Notes under the pieces: model-generated
The model's database searches: none
What the model was told of the DNA's origin: nothing
Seen by the model: only the letters and a program-made list of their open reading frames with translations
Shown here: positions 53,260-61,095 of the stretch, piece by piece
How the letters are laid out: the number at the start of each line of letters is the position of its first letter
Numbering within the stretch: the first letter of the stretch is position 1
Source: Bacteroidota bacterium
Lineage (GTDB): Bacteria > Bacteroidota > Bacteroidia > NS11-12g > UBA955
Direction of reading: 5' to 3'
Assembly (NCBI GenBank): GCA_963169345.1
Contig: CAUJCT010000042.1
Span: 16,558-80,557, forward strand
Length of the DNA stretch: 64,000 nucleotides
Position numbers and translations under genes: made by a program

Positions 53260-54771
53260 CTATAATTCTGCACTTTGCGAAACATCGGAAACTCCATGAC
53301 TTTCATCATATTCTTCGAAAGCCCTTTCTATTTGCTGTCCAATTAAAATGAGATTTCTCAGTTCAATAATTGAACGCGACAAATAGCCTTCATGAATCAA
53401 TTCATTAATAAAATCCAGAGACAGACTCCCAAAAGCAAATTCGGGGGCTATTTCAACTTTGTCCTGACTAAACATCTGATACAATTGTTGAGAAAGCAAG
53501 AGCCTGAGCGTATCAATTTTCTTCAGGTCTGTTTCATTTGGATGACTAAGTGGCAAAACCTGATGTTCGGTTTCATCAACAAGGTTGACTACCTCTATGG
53601 AGCTTGCCAGAGATTGTGCCGTATTCAAAGCCATAACGAAGGCTTCTGTCAATGAATTTGACGCCAGTCTGTTTCGCCCGTGCAAACCTGTACAGGCGCA
53701 TTCCCCAATGGCATACAAATCCTGAATATCTGTATGTCCAGACAGATTGGCAGGAATTCCACCACATAAATAATGAGCTGCAGGTATCACCGGTATCAAA
53801 TCATCCTTTAAATGAAAACCATATTCATTCAGCATCTTTTCAACTTCCGGAAAATGTTCAGAAACATCATTTATAGATCTGGCATCGAGATAAACGCTGT
53901 TCAAATGATCACTTTTCATTTCATCCCATATTGCTTTGCTGATAATATCCCTTGTAGAAAGTTCGGCCCTCTCATCGTATCTGTACATAAATCTCTGACC
54001 ATTCGAATTAAGCAAAGTAGCGCCTTTTCCTCTCAAAGCTTCCGTTAATAAAGGCAGCCTTCCGATGGGATGTGGAATTTTAAGCGCTGTAGGATGAAAC
54101 TGTAAACTATCCATATCTTTAAGTTGTATGCCGAGTTCCATGGCCATCACCAATACATCACCTGTTGACATGGCATCATTGGTTGTATTCGAAAACAATG
54201 CTCCAATACCACCAGATGCCAAAACCAGATTTTTAGTTGTATACGAACGGGTTACATCCTCCTTTAAATCTATCACCTTAATTTTCCATATTGCATCGTG
54301 ACGACGTAAACGGAAAGCCATTTGATGTTCTGCTATCTGAATATTGCTTTTTTCTCGACAGGCATTCAGTAAAACCTGATGCAGATGTTTACCTGTGCTG
54401 TCCTTACAATGCAATACTCTTGGGATTTCATGCCCACCCTCATGATGTCGGTCATATATGCCGTTCAATTTATCGAACTTCATACCCCTTAATTCCAGAT
54501 TTGAAATAGCATGAGGTAAAGCTTCCAAAAACTTTCGTACAGTTTCCAGATTATTCTCACCCCTGCCTGCTCTCATTGTATCATTGAAATGACTTTCCAA
54601 ATCCGACTCATCGACAGGTACTGCCATCCCTCCCTGAGCAAGTGCTGTGCTGCCTGCATCGGCCTGACCTTTGCTCAATATCAGAATTTTGACATCCGGT
54701 CTTAATTCAGATAACTCTAATGCCAAACCCAATCCTGCCACACCCGAACCAATTATTACAACATCTTTCAT
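53260..54771 (-). CDS. nadB: L-aspartate oxidase
   Basis: A 503-residue flavoprotein that oxidises aspartate to iminoaspartate for NAD synthesis. It has FAD motif VIIGSGVAGLGLALEL, QGGMAVPVDESDLESHFNDTMRAG, HHEGGHEIPRVLHCKDSTGKHLHQ, DSLQFHPTAL and CACTGLHGRNRLASNSLTEAFV. It is complete in length (E. coli NadB is 540). The partner nadA is 15 bases upstream. Confidence 0.95.
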   Translation of the reverse strand: MKDVVIIGSGVAGLGLALELSELRPDVKILILSKGQADAGSTALAQGGMAVPVDESDLESHFNDTMRAGRGENNLETVRKFLEALPHAISNLELRGMKFDKLNGIYDRHHEGGHEIPRVLHCKDSTGKHLHQVLLNACREKSNIQIAEHQMAFRLRRHDAIWKIKVIDLKEDVTRSYTTKNLVLASGGIGALFSNTTNDAMSTGDVLVMAMELGIQLKDMDSLQFHPTALKIPHPIGRLPLLTEALRGKGATLLNSNGQRFMYRYDERAELSTRDIISKAIWDEMKSDHLNSVYLDARSINDVSEHFPEVEKMLNEYGFHLKDDLIPVIPAAHYLCGGIPANLSGHTDIQDLYAIGECACTGLHGRNRLASNSLTEAFVMALNTAQSLASSIEVVNLVDETEHQVLPLSHPNETDLKKIDTLRLLLSQQLYQMFSQDKVEIAPEFAFGSLSLDFINELIHEGYLSRSIIELRNLILIGQQIERAFEEYDESHGVSDVSQSAEL

Positions 54772-54786
54772 AACCTGTTTATACTC

Positions 54787-55710
54787 TTATGATAAAGCAA
54801 ACATTCTTTCTAAAGGCAGCTTAGCTCTTTCCCGGATTCTTTCATCCAAAACTATTTCCGGTTGCAGAGTATTCAGTGCATCATATAATTTTTGAAGCGT
54901 ATTCATTTTCATATACGGACATTCACTGCAGGCACACGAATTGTGTTCGTGCGTAGGAGCAGGTATCAGTGTTTTGTCTTTTGCCACAGTTCTCAACTGA
55001 TGCAACAAACCAACTTCAGTACCAATGATAAATTTGCTCCAGCTGCTACCCGAAATGTATCGTATCATCTCGCTGGTAGAACCAGTAAAATCTGACAATT
55101 TCAACACTTCAGGATGGGACTCCGGGTGTGCAACAATTAATGCATCCGGGTGCATCAGCTTTAAAACTTCGAGCTTAGATTTGGATAAATTGTCGTGGAC
55201 TTTACAAACACCGTCCCAAAGCAACATGTCTCTACCTGTTACTTTCGACACATAAGCCCCGAGATTTTTATCCGGCGCAAAAAGAATTTTCTGATGTTTG
55301 GGAATCGAATTGACTATTTTGACAGCGTTTGCAGAGGTACAAACTATATCACTTTCTGCTTTAACTTCTGCCGAGCAATTGACATAAGTTACAGCAACAT
55401 GATCCGGATAAAGCGCTCTGAAAGCTTTGAAATCATTAGCGTCACATGCTTCAGCCAAAGAACATCCCGCTTGCAGATCAGGCAATACCACCCGCTTTTC
55501 AGGATTTAAAATCTTCGCTGTTTCAGCCATAAAATGAACACCTGCAAATACTATCACATCTGCTGTTGTTTTGGCTGCTTCCTGTGATAAGCCTAAACTA
55601 TCTCCGACATAATCTGCGACATCCTGAATATCGCCTTCCTGATAATAATGAGCTAAAATAATGGCATTTCTTTCACGTTTTAATCGTCCAATTTCCGCCT
55701 TTAAATCCAT
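54787..55710 (-). CDS. nadA: Quinolinate synthase
   Basis: A 307-residue 4Fe-4S enzyme that condenses iminoaspartate with dihydroxyacetone phosphate. Motifs are NAIILAHYYQEGDIQDVADYVGDSLGLS, VFAGVHFMAETAKILNPEK, YVNCSAEVKAESDIVCTSANAV, VAHPESHPEV, FTGSTSEMIRYI and the C-terminal CACSECPYMKMNTL that provides a cluster Cys. It forms an operon with nadB. Confidence 0.95.
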   Translation of the reverse strand: MDLKAEIGRLKRERNAIILAHYYQEGDIQDVADYVGDSLGLSQEAAKTTADVIVFAGVHFMAETAKILNPEKRVVLPDLQAGCSLAEACDANDFKAFRALYPDHVAVTYVNCSAEVKAESDIVCTSANAVKIVNSIPKHQKILFAPDKNLGAYVSKVTGRDMLLWDGVCKVHDNLSKSKLEVLKLMHPDALIVAHPESHPEVLKLSDFTGSTSEMIRYISGSSWSKFIIGTEVGLLHQLRTVAKDKTLIPAPTHEHNSCACSECPYMKMNTLQKLYDALNTLQPEIVLDERIRERAKLPLERMFALS

Positions 55711-55892
55711 CTTTAATGAGTTGACAATTTTATACGCAAATAAGCGCGTTAGTTGACGAAATAAAACTAACCGTCATCATGTTTGGAGTAATATTTACAA
55801 CATTCTTCTCATTTCGGACAACTTTATCCTATTTCTAATCAGAATTAACAAAATTTCTGACAATAGTCATGATTAAACGCATAAATCCATAC

Positions 55893-55900
55893 TAGTTTTG
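55893..55900 (+). promoter_or_regulatory. -7 element (TAGTTTTG) of the fasciclin gene
   Basis: An exact TAnnTTTG match 20 bases upstream of the ATG at 55921. No good -33 TTTG is seen. Confidence 0.4.
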
Positions 55901-55920
55901 ATGTATAATTTAACATCAAG

Positions 55921-56487
55921 ATGAAATACAAATATCAAATCATCATTGCAGCTGCACTATTTGCAGGTGCATGCAGTTCAGGTTCATCAACCGAACAGAG
56001 TTCAGGAGAACAACAAGAGCAACAAGACGTGAGTGGCGGAGCAGGACAATCTGCGGTACAGGACGATGTATCACAAAAGAACATAGTGCAGGTTGCCTCA
56101 GGCAGTAAAGACCACAGCACATTAGTTGCCGCAGTGAAAGCCGGTGAGCTGGTCGATGTACTTAGCAATGCAGGACCATTCACAGTATTTGCTCCAACAA
56201 ATGCCGCTTTTGATGCGCTGCCAAAAGGCACAGTAGATGAATTGCTTAAACCTGAAAACAAAGAAGCCCTTGTCAACATATTGGAATACCACGTTTCAGT
56301 TGGTGTTTACAAGGCTGAGTCGTTCAATGATGGTCAAACCATTGGTCAGGTAAATGGCGATAACATCACTATCAGCAAAAAAGATGGCAAAACCATTGTG
56401 AATGGTGTTGCAGAAATCGTTGCGTCAATACCAACATCCAATGGTGTGATACATGTATTGAATGCCGTTCTGACTCCTGCAAAGTAA
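55921..56487 (+). CDS. Fasciclin (FAS1) domain lipoprotein
   Basis: A 188-residue lipoprotein (LFAGAC, Cys18), with a Gln/Glu/Ser-rich linker to about residue 50 and one FAS1 domain: DHSTLVAAVKAGELVDVLSNAGPFTVFAPTNAAFDALPKGTVDELL, LVNILEYHV and NGVIHVLNAVLTP. FAS1 domains mediate adhesion or ligand binding. It is the only rightward gene between nadA and the nos cluster, and a hairpin terminator follows it. Confidence 0.93.
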   Translation: MKYKYQIIIAAALFAGACSSGSSTEQSSGEQQEQQDVSGGAGQSAVQDDVSQKNIVQVASGSKDHSTLVAAVKAGELVDVLSNAGPFTVFAPTNAAFDALPKGTVDELLKPENKEALVNILEYHVSVGVYKAESFNDGQTIGQVNGDNITISKKDGKTIVNGVAEIVASIPTSNGVIHVLNAVLTPAK

Positions 56488-56524
56488 GGACATTCCTTTA
56501 CCTCATTTTTCATTATAATTAAAT

Positions 56525-56550
56525 AAAAAAGCCAGGTTAGTACCTGGCTT
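56525..56550 (-). terminator. Rho-independent terminator ending the nos cluster (also serves the fasciclin gene)
   Basis: AAGCCAGGT and ACCTGGCTT (56529-56550) form a 9-bp stem with a 4-base loop. On the minus strand it is followed by a run of six T, a good terminator 10 bases after the truncated haemoglobin gene. On the plus strand the tail is CTTTATTT, so it can also end the fasciclin transcript. Confidence 0.75.
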
Positions 56551-56559
56551 CTTTATTTG

Positions 56560-56931
56560 CTATCCTTTAATAATTTTCAATTGAATGATAGCTGAAATAC
56601 TATTGGCCTTTTGCTTTACCAATTCAGCGTTCTTTCCTGTAAACAAGGCATCGACTGTTTCATTGAACAACATATTCCATCTGACGAAATGTTGTATTTG
56701 CAAAGGAGTTTCACTGTGAACCTTAATGTGTGCACTCATGGGATTTCCGGCATAATTTCCTGAATAAAATATTACATTCTCCCAAAAGTCGTACATCAGT
56801 TTCAGATGTTGAGCATTGTCTTTAACATGAAATGTAAAAACCGGAGAAAGCAGATCATCCTTCCGAATGCGTTGATAAAACTCATCTACCAACAAAATGA
56901 TATCTTCCTTTTTAAGAATATCCTTTTTCAT
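56560..56931 (-). CDS. Group III truncated haemoglobin
   Basis: A 123-residue globin. It has the group III pattern IILLVDEFYQRIRKDDLLSPVF, HLKLMYDFWENVIFYSGNYAGNPMSAHIKVHSETPLQIQHFVRWNMLFNETVDALF. The proximal His lies in the AHIKVH segment. Such globins are linked to NO or peroxide chemistry. Sharing its first base position with the stop of nosY, it is cotranscribed with the nos genes, which supports a role in NO protection. Confidence 0.88.
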   Translation of the reverse strand: MKKDILKKEDIILLVDEFYQRIRKDDLLSPVFTFHVKDNAQHLKLMYDFWENVIFYSGNYAGNPMSAHIKVHSETPLQIQHFVRWNMLFNETVDALFTGKNAELVKQKANSISAIIQLKIIKG

Positions 56932-57698
56932 CAGAGGTCCTTTCTATTGAATTTTCTCAATGATATTAAAAACGGAACAGCAATCCAGAGCAGCAAAATG
57001 GTAAAACAAATGCCGATACCACTGGTGGTTCCAAAAAATTCACGAAATATCGCACCTGAATAACCCATCATGGCAGATACATCCATTTGCAGCAAAACCA
57101 AAATACGTGAAAGGTCTATAGGGCTTAAAGTGCTTATCACTACCATCACTTTCTCGATAGGATAATCAGAAAACTGAAACAAGAGAAACAGCACCAAACC
57201 ATCGAACAACAGGGCAAAAAAGAGCCACAACATGATGGCCATTCCAATTCCTTTGGCTTTATCCCGGGTGAGTATACTTCCTAGAAATGCCAGGGCTACA
57301 AATATGGCATTGACCATTACACCAACCAGCAACATTGTTATGCCAAGCGCATCAGGTGAGAATATTAAAATTGGTATACCGGCCCCCAAAACAAATGCCA
57401 GTAACAAGGCAAGCTGCAATCCTGAAAACAAACTCCACCAGATTCGCGAACGCTTGACAGGCTGACTTAGCAACAATTCTATGAACTCCGAACTGTTGTA
57501 CAAATAGATAGTTGAAAAAATAACCGCCACCAAAGGCACATTTAACAAAATCAGATTTAGAATTGTCAGCATACCTTTAGACACATTGTCTTCCATGCTA
57601 AACACACCCCAGGACAGTGCTGCCAAAAGCAATGCATACACAATCATGATTTTGTTTCTGACGATATCTGTTATTACAAATCTGGTAATTTTATTCAT
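56931..57698 (-). CDS. nosY: NosY-type ABC transporter permease
   Basis: A 255-residue integral membrane protein with six helices and the ABC-2 pattern FVITDIVRNKIMIVYALLLAAL at the N-terminus and PLVAVIFSTIYLYNSSEFIELLLSQPVKRSRIWWS. With NosF and NosD it forms the NosDFY complex needed to assemble the CuZ sulfur-bridged cluster of N2O reductase. It overlaps nosF by 4 bases. Confidence 0.9.
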   Translation of the reverse strand: MNKITRFVITDIVRNKIMIVYALLLAALSWGVFSMEDNVSKGMLTILNLILLNVPLVAVIFSTIYLYNSSEFIELLLSQPVKRSRIWWSLFSGLQLALLLAFVLGAGIPILIFSPDALGITMLLVGVMVNAIFVALAFLGSILTRDKAKGIGMAIMLWLFFALLFDGLVLFLLFQFSDYPIEKVMVVISTLSPIDLSRILVLLQMDVSAMMGYSGAIFREFFGTTSGIGICFTILLLWIAVPFLISLRKFNRKDL

Positions 57699-58438
57699 GA
57701 TTGTAACTGATTAGATGTTGCGTGTTTGAATGCATTCTCTTGTCTGAGCACACTGGCAATGGCTTTAGACAATTTACTTTCAGAAGTACTTTGCAATAAT
57801 TCCTGAACAGGCAGATGAAACTTGATGGTACCTTCCTGCATAAAGACAATAGAAGTCACCAAATCATCCAGTTCACTTAACAAGTGAGATGTGATGAGTA
57901 TGAGTTTGCCTTTTGACTTTTCCTCTATAATTTTTTCTTTCAGAATTTCTGAAGCAAGAGGATCTAAACCTGCTGTAGGTTCATCGAGTATCAGCACATC
58001 CGGATTAAACATGAAAGCCAGGCAAGCACTCACTTTCTGGGTGGTGCCACCTGAGAGCGTTCTCATGCGTTTATCAGCAATTGCTTTGATATTAAAATGC
58101 TGCATCAAATCACTGTCCAGCTCACCTGTATATCCTCTGAGCGACTGCACAGTTGTCAATATGCGTTCTATGCTCATATTTTCAGGGTATCGTCCGATTT
58201 GAGGCATATAACCTATACGCTCACGATAAGCATGCTGATGTTTGACATCTTTGCCATCAAAATGAATACTGCCACTGTCGGGCACTACCATTCCGAGAAT
58301 ACTTTTAATCAGTGTGGTTTTACCGCAGCCGTTTGGCCCGATGAGCGCCACACATTCTCCCTTATTAAATCCAAGAGAGACATTATCGAGTACTTGCAGC
58401 TTACCGAATTTTTTGTTAAGACCATTAATTTCAATCAT
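57695..58438 (-). CDS. nosF: NosF-type ABC transporter ATPase
   Basis: A 247-residue ATPase. Walker A GPNGCGKTT, Q-loop in GYMPQIGRYPENM, signature TLSGGTTQKVSACLAFMFNP, Walker B DVLILDEPTAGLDP and the switch His in LITSHLLSELDD are all intact. It powers NosDFY. It overlaps nosD by 8 bases. Confidence 0.92.
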   Translation of the reverse strand: MIEINGLNKKFGKLQVLDNVSLGFNKGECVALIGPNGCGKTTLIKSILGMVVPDSGSIHFDGKDVKHQHAYRERIGYMPQIGRYPENMSIERILTTVQSLRGYTGELDSDLMQHFNIKAIADKRMRTLSGGTTQKVSACLAFMFNPDVLILDEPTAGLDPLASEILKEKIIEEKSKGKLILITSHLLSELDDLVTSIVFMQEGTIKFHLPVQELLQSTSESKLSKAIASVLRQENAFKHATSNQLQS

Positions 58439-59678
58439 AATTCAGTTGATGCATGAGGGGTTGTTCGTCTTTAAAATTATCAGGTGTCAGACTGGGCATA
58501 ATCTTTTCGGATCTGTCCATCAAACTCATGATAAAGCTGCGAAACAGCAGCATAGCAGAAGGATTGTTTTCGCTGATAACTGAAAACAAACTTAAAGGAT
58601 GGTATGGCACATCGCCAAATCCATCTCCGTTTAAATCATATCCTTCGTATTTATCCCAATAATTGGATTTAAACTGATTCAATACCAGAGTACCATTTGT
58701 ACCCATATCGAAAGTATTGGATAAAAAATTATTTGCTTCAATAATGTTATCCATACATGAAGCCTGTACTTTCATTGCCCATCCATTGGATATAAAAGTA
58801 TTTTTCTCGAGTATAATTCGACTGGCACCTTCCATATAAATGCCGGAAGTATTGTTCCTGAATTTATTGCCAATGATATAGCTGTCTGAAATTTCCTTCA
58901 ATAAAATCCCATAAGCTGCATCGCCCCAATTGTGCTCAAATACATTGTTGGCCATCATTACACCTTTGGTAAACATGACAGCCACACCGGCTCCGTTATC
59001 TGAAAACACATTGGTGTAGTAGGCGTCCTGATGCGAAAACATAAAATGTAAACCGTATCTCACATTTTTAGATGAGTAATTTCTCCAGATAACCGAATTG
59101 GTAACGAACTCGAAATAAATACCATCCCTGTGTCCGCTTATCGAATTGGCAATAATCTGCAAACTGTCACTCTTCCAGCAATGAATACCATTTCCTATTC
59201 TTTGCTCTTCGATACCATGCGCAAGGATCTTATTGTTCTTTATCAAACAATGTTTGCCATATTGAATGTATATGCCAAAAAAATTATCTTCAAGAATATT
59301 ATTGATTACCTTGCTGTAGTTACTGCCATATAATTTAATTGCGGCAGGATCATCCAGTGATGCATAACCGGAATTGCGCAGAATAAAGCCATTGAATTCG
59401 ACATGACTGGCTCTCACCGAAACCATTTCATATTTCCCTTTGCCATCGATTACCGGATACGACAAACCAATAATTGTAAGTGGCTTCTTTATTTCAATAT
59501 TGCCTTCTGCATAAGTTCCAGAATGCACAAAAATGGTATCATAGGCTGCACTTTGAGCCAATGCCGATTTTATATCAGAATAGACTTGCCCTCTTCCTAC
59601 ATGTAACGATTTTGCTTCAGCATTGAAATGCATCAGCAAAACGAATATACAATGCAGTATGACAACAAGTCTCGACAT
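58431..59678 (-). CDS. nosD: NosD copper-cluster assembly protein
   Basis: A 415-residue periplasmic protein with a signal peptide (LHCIFVLLMHFNAEA) and a right-handed parallel beta-helix of NosD/CASH repeats (for example YSKVINNILEDNFFGIYIQYGKHCLIKNNKILAHG and ISDSYIIGNKFRNNTSGIYMEGASRIILEKNTFISNG). NosD works with NosF and NosY and interacts with the reductase during CuZ maturation. Two bases separate it from the NosL fusion gene. Confidence 0.92.
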   Translation of the reverse strand: MSRLVVILHCIFVLLMHFNAEAKSLHVGRGQVYSDIKSALAQSAAYDTIFVHSGTYAEGNIEIKKPLTIIGLSYPVIDGKGKYEMVSVRASHVEFNGFILRNSGYASLDDPAAIKLYGSNYSKVINNILEDNFFGIYIQYGKHCLIKNNKILAHGIEEQRIGNGIHCWKSDSLQIIANSISGHRDGIYFEFVTNSVIWRNYSSKNVRYGLHFMFSHQDAYYTNVFSDNGAGVAVMFTKGVMMANNVFEHNWGDAAYGILLKEISDSYIIGNKFRNNTSGIYMEGASRIILEKNTFISNGWAMKVQASCMDNIIEANNFLSNTFDMGTNGTLVLNQFKSNYWDKYEGYDLNGDGFGDVPYHPLSLFSVISENNPSAMLLFRSFIMSLMDRSEKIMPSLTPDNFKDEQPLMHQLNYD

Positions 59679-59680
59679 GA

Positions 59681-60685
59681 TTAATTGCCTATTTGTTTTA
59701 TGGGCTTTAATTCGGCTCCTAATTGACTTGCAAAAGCTTTAGCTGTATCGATATTATTAAAAGCAGCCATATTACCTCCCATAGGACTGGCTATGGATGC
59801 GCCTTCAATTATAAAAGATGAACGCAGGTCTAATAACTGATGAGGGGCCAGATAGTTCGAAATATAATAACCTTTAAATTCGGTGCTTGAATTTTCTTCC
59901 TTGTAATTCAGCATACACGACAAATCATCAAATTTAAACACTTTGCCTTTGTCATTCATCAGCTCAGCGCCAAAGCGTTCATCTGCAATAGTCATCTGGC
60001 AAAAGGCACAATTGTCTTTATTGTATCTGATTGCCTCAGGTTGCCGACTGCAGGAAGCCAGCATAAAACATCCAAAAATCAATGCAGCTTGCACAGGCAG
60101 CTGTGCTTTCTTCTTTCTAAAAAGAAATTGAGCAGCCACCATAAACAAGCCTGCGGCAACTATTAACCATCCACCGATATCAGGAATAGAATAGGCTCCA
60201 AAATTCAGCAATTGTTTGAATCCAATCAAAGGAGGTTGATAAGCCATTCCAGGAACAACAATGGCTGCATCAGGTTTCAGATCATGTCCATAATCGTATT
60301 CCCAGCGCCAGAAATCGGCCATAGCCACAACACCGAAAACAACAAAAGCACTCAGAAGAATTGTGAGAGATTTTTTATTGCCAAACAGAGCCACCAGAAG
60401 TGCTGCAAGAGCGTATGCACCCAGGATATATGGCAGTAAAGTAAATTCTATGAAATCTTCAGAATGCAGAGTCTTCATTCCGATATAATGGTTAAGTCCG
60501 TTGACTATTTCGACATTACCCCCGATTTTATTTGCGTGAATTTGCAAACTAAGTCCTTCAGGATATTGCGGGGCATCCAGTTCAATTCGCCAGATAGGCA
60601 CAAACATTGAGGATACTATGGCAACTGCTGATAAAAAGATCAGAGTCCTTTGCCAAAGTTTTAATTTATTTGATTGCTTTTCCAT
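59681..60685 (-). CDS. nosL: NosL-like copper chaperone fused to an N-terminal membrane domain
   Basis: A 334-residue protein. Residues 1-192 hold about four membrane helices with a periplasmic loop (DAPQYPEGLSLQIHANKIGGNVEIVNGLNHYIG). Residues 196-212 look like a second, internal lipoprotein signal (QAALIFGCFMLASC, Cys212), and residues 213-334 are a NosL domain with C226-x2-C229-x-M231 (NCAFCQM), FKFDDLSCML and SPMGGNMAAF. NosL delivers Cu(I) to the N2O reductase. The internal lipobox suggests in-frame fusion of two genes. The gene starts 17 bases after a terminator that follows nosZ. Confidence 0.85.
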   Translation of the reverse strand: MEKQSNKLKLWQRTLIFLSAVAIVSSMFVPIWRIELDAPQYPEGLSLQIHANKIGGNVEIVNGLNHYIGMKTLHSEDFIEFTLLPYILGAYALAALLVALFGNKKSLTILLSAFVVFGVVAMADFWRWEYDYGHDLKPDAAIVVPGMAYQPPLIGFKQLLNFGAYSIPDIGGWLIVAAGLFMVAAQFLFRKKKAQLPVQAALIFGCFMLASCSRQPEAIRYNKDNCAFCQMTIADERFGAELMNDKGKVFKFDDLSCMLNYKEENSSTEFKGYYISNYLAPHQLLDLRSSFIIEGASIASPMGGNMAAFNNIDTAKAFASQLGAELKPIKQIGN

Positions 60686-60701
60686 TTTGTTAATTCGCTT
60701 T

Positions 60702-60741
60702 AAAAAAAAGAGGGGCAGGTTTACAGCGATACCTACCCCTC
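60702..60741 (-). terminator. Terminator or attenuator between nosZ and nosL
   Basis: On the minus strand GAGGGG-t-AGGT and ACCT-g-CCCCTC pair as a stem with one internal mismatch and a ~10-base loop, followed by eight T. It lies about 355 bases after the nosZ stop and 17 bases before the nosL ATG. It should stop most nosZ transcripts and so lower nosLDFY expression relative to nosZ. Confidence 0.7.
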
Positions 60742-60937
60742 GCCTACTTGAAAAATAAAAACACTATTAGTAATCTGCTTAAAGAACCATCTGTAAATCA
60801 TTAAAAGAAAGCATTCAACAAAGGCACCAAAAACTCTGACATCCTTAAAAAACCTTACATTCAATTACCTTTTGTTTTAAACAACTCCTATAATTTTATT
60901 ACACAGTTCATCTAAACTATTATTAAGAACTTAAAAA

Positions 60938-61089
60938 TTCATCTCTGCATTGGACTTCACATTTATCAAATTCTAACACTGTTTAGATATGGGATGGCTT
61001 GCAGTGTTTGACTTCAAGGCAACAGTATGAACCAATTTTCGACATTCAGACTGTTGCTCTTTAGTCATTTAAGTCCAATCAGAGATGAA
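60938..61089 (-). other. Structured RNA candidate (three-way junction) downstream of nosZ
   Basis: In the minus-strand transcript a 19-bp outer stem (61071-61089 with 60938-60957, one bulged base) encloses two perfect hairpins: P2, GCAACAGT with ACTGTTGC (61050-61057 with 61019-61026), and P3, AACACTG with CAGTGTT (61002-61008 with 60975-60981). It begins 6 bases after the nosZ stop. A 3'-UTR element, a processed small RNA or an inserted palindromic repeat are all possible. Confidence 0.55.
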
Positions 61090-61095
61090 CTTTAT

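Larger units (their letters stand above)
60686..61095. other. nosZ-nosL intergenic region with structured RNA and terminator
   Basis: A 410-base spacer without coding sequence. From nosZ leftward it holds a three-way-junction RNA candidate (60938-61089), then about 195 bases in which I see nothing, and then a terminator at 60702-60741 just before nosL. Confidence 0.8.

Noticed and set aside
57891..58456. Two plus-strand frames of 103 and 119 codons opposite nosF
   Set aside because: Antisense to intact Walker A, signature and Walker B motifs of NosF.
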